This document shows positions 63,778 to 64,000 of a stretch of 64,000 nucleotides of DNA, in pieces (positions within the stretch are counted from its first letter, which is position 1; the number at the start of each line of letters is the position of its first letter). Made by a program: the position numbers and the translations under genes. The DNA is from Candidatus Kosakonia sp. 282A-S69 (GTDB lineage: Bacteria > Pseudomonadota > Gammaproteobacteria > Enterobacterales > Enterobacteriaceae), in the NCBI RefSeq assembly GCF_029433855.1, contig NZ_JAROAU010000003.1:740729-804728 (forward strand), written 5' to 3'. The notes under the pieces are model-generated. The model was not told the DNA's origin, did not search any database, and saw only the letters and a program-made list of their open reading frames with translations.

Positions 63778-64000
63778 TTACTTCTTCTTGCCCAGCATCG
63801 ACTTTAAATCCGCAAACGGGTTATAGGTCGCCGCGCCCACGTCCTTCTGCGCATCCTCTCCCGCAATCACATTCGTACCATACTGATCCGCCTCGGTGTA
63901 CTTCGAGTGCTCATGATCGTGGCAAAAGAGGCACAACAACTCCCAGTTGCTGCCATCTTCCGGATTATTGGTGTGATCGTGATCGATGTGATGAACCGTC
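63778..64000 (-). CDS. yajD: HNH endonuclease-like protein YajD, 5' part outside the window
   Basis: The last 73 codons of an HNH protein: TVHHIDHDHTNNPEDGSNWE, LLCLFCHDHEHSKYTEADQY, then a Lys-rich end GKKK. The two His after TV, the Cys pair and the HDHEHS region are the HNH catalytic and zinc residues. Matches E. coli YajD closely. The start lies beyond 64000. Confidence 0.93.
   Translation of the reverse strand, partial: TVHHIDHDHTNNPEDGSNWELLCLFCHDHEHSKYTEADQYGTNVIAGEDAQKDVGAATYNPFADLKSMLGKKK

Overview
The window looks like a chromosomal segment of an enterobacterium of the Enterobacter / Kosakonia / Klebsiella type. GC content is moderately high, and the first 12.4 kb follow the Escherichia coli order alaX-alaW, pdeA, nupC, mntH, ypeC, glk, ypdBA, alaC, ypdK, with nearly identical small proteins (the 23-residue YpdK, the His-rich YpeC). 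The order then departs from E. coli. I cannot fix the genus from sequence alone.

Layout. 0-12.4 kb: two tRNA-Ala genes, a c-di-GMP phosphodiesterase, nucleoside and Mn2+ transporters under CRP, Fur and MntR-type sites, glucokinase, the YpdA/YpdB pyruvate-sensing pair and alanine aminotransferase AlaC. 12.9-19.2 kb: a complete histidine-utilisation locus, hutIGC followed by hutUH, with the same 11-bp HutC-type operator core in front of both units. 19.4-24.6 kb: an unrecognised protein, then a molybdenum hydroxylase whose Mo and FAD subunits are fused, a separate 2Fe-2S subunit and a MocA-like cytidylyltransferase, behind a consensus sigma-54 promoter. 24.5-38 kb: small accessory modules, each typically a LysR or AraC regulator facing an enzyme gene, plus an omptin protease and a YbdG-like mechanosensitive channel. 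38-43 kb: an orphan type VI secretion cargo island (vgrG, PAAR protein, small membrane protein, unknown protein, frameshifted gene) without structural T6SS genes. 43-49 kb: MerR/DUF2938 pair, the HprRS two-component system with hiuH and a GlcG/HbpS-like gene, and an HxlR/SDR pair. 49-57 kb: an AriR/YmgB-like gene behind two GTAC-centred palindromes, a phage-tailspike-like protein with a C-terminal Ig-like domain, a LysR-controlled operon with a metallo-beta-lactamase-fold protein, and a short erythromycin-esterase-like protein. 57-64 kb: GNAT, LysR, a chemoreceptor, ASCH protein, mgtE behind an M-box magnesium riboswitch, a cspA-type cold-shock gene with its long leader, and the 3' end of yajD.

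How parts fit together. The hut genes convert histidine to glutamate and formamide; HutC releases both operons when urocanate builds up. The Mo-hydroxylase, Fe-S subunit and MocA form one production unit for an oxidised (purine-like or other heterocyclic) substrate that I cannot name. HiuH belongs to urate breakdown but sits with the oxidant-sensing HprRS pair, as in E. coli.

Most worth a second look: a perfect FliA (sigma-28) promoter pointing into a 570-bp region with no annotated gene; the orphan VgrG/PAAR island whose PAAR protein ends in a second, cut-off PAAR hairpin; the twin palindromes at the promoter of the AriR-like gene; the sigma-54-driven fused Mo-hydroxylase; and the solitary tailspike-like protein. 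I found no CRISPR array, insertion sequence, integrase or rRNA gene.
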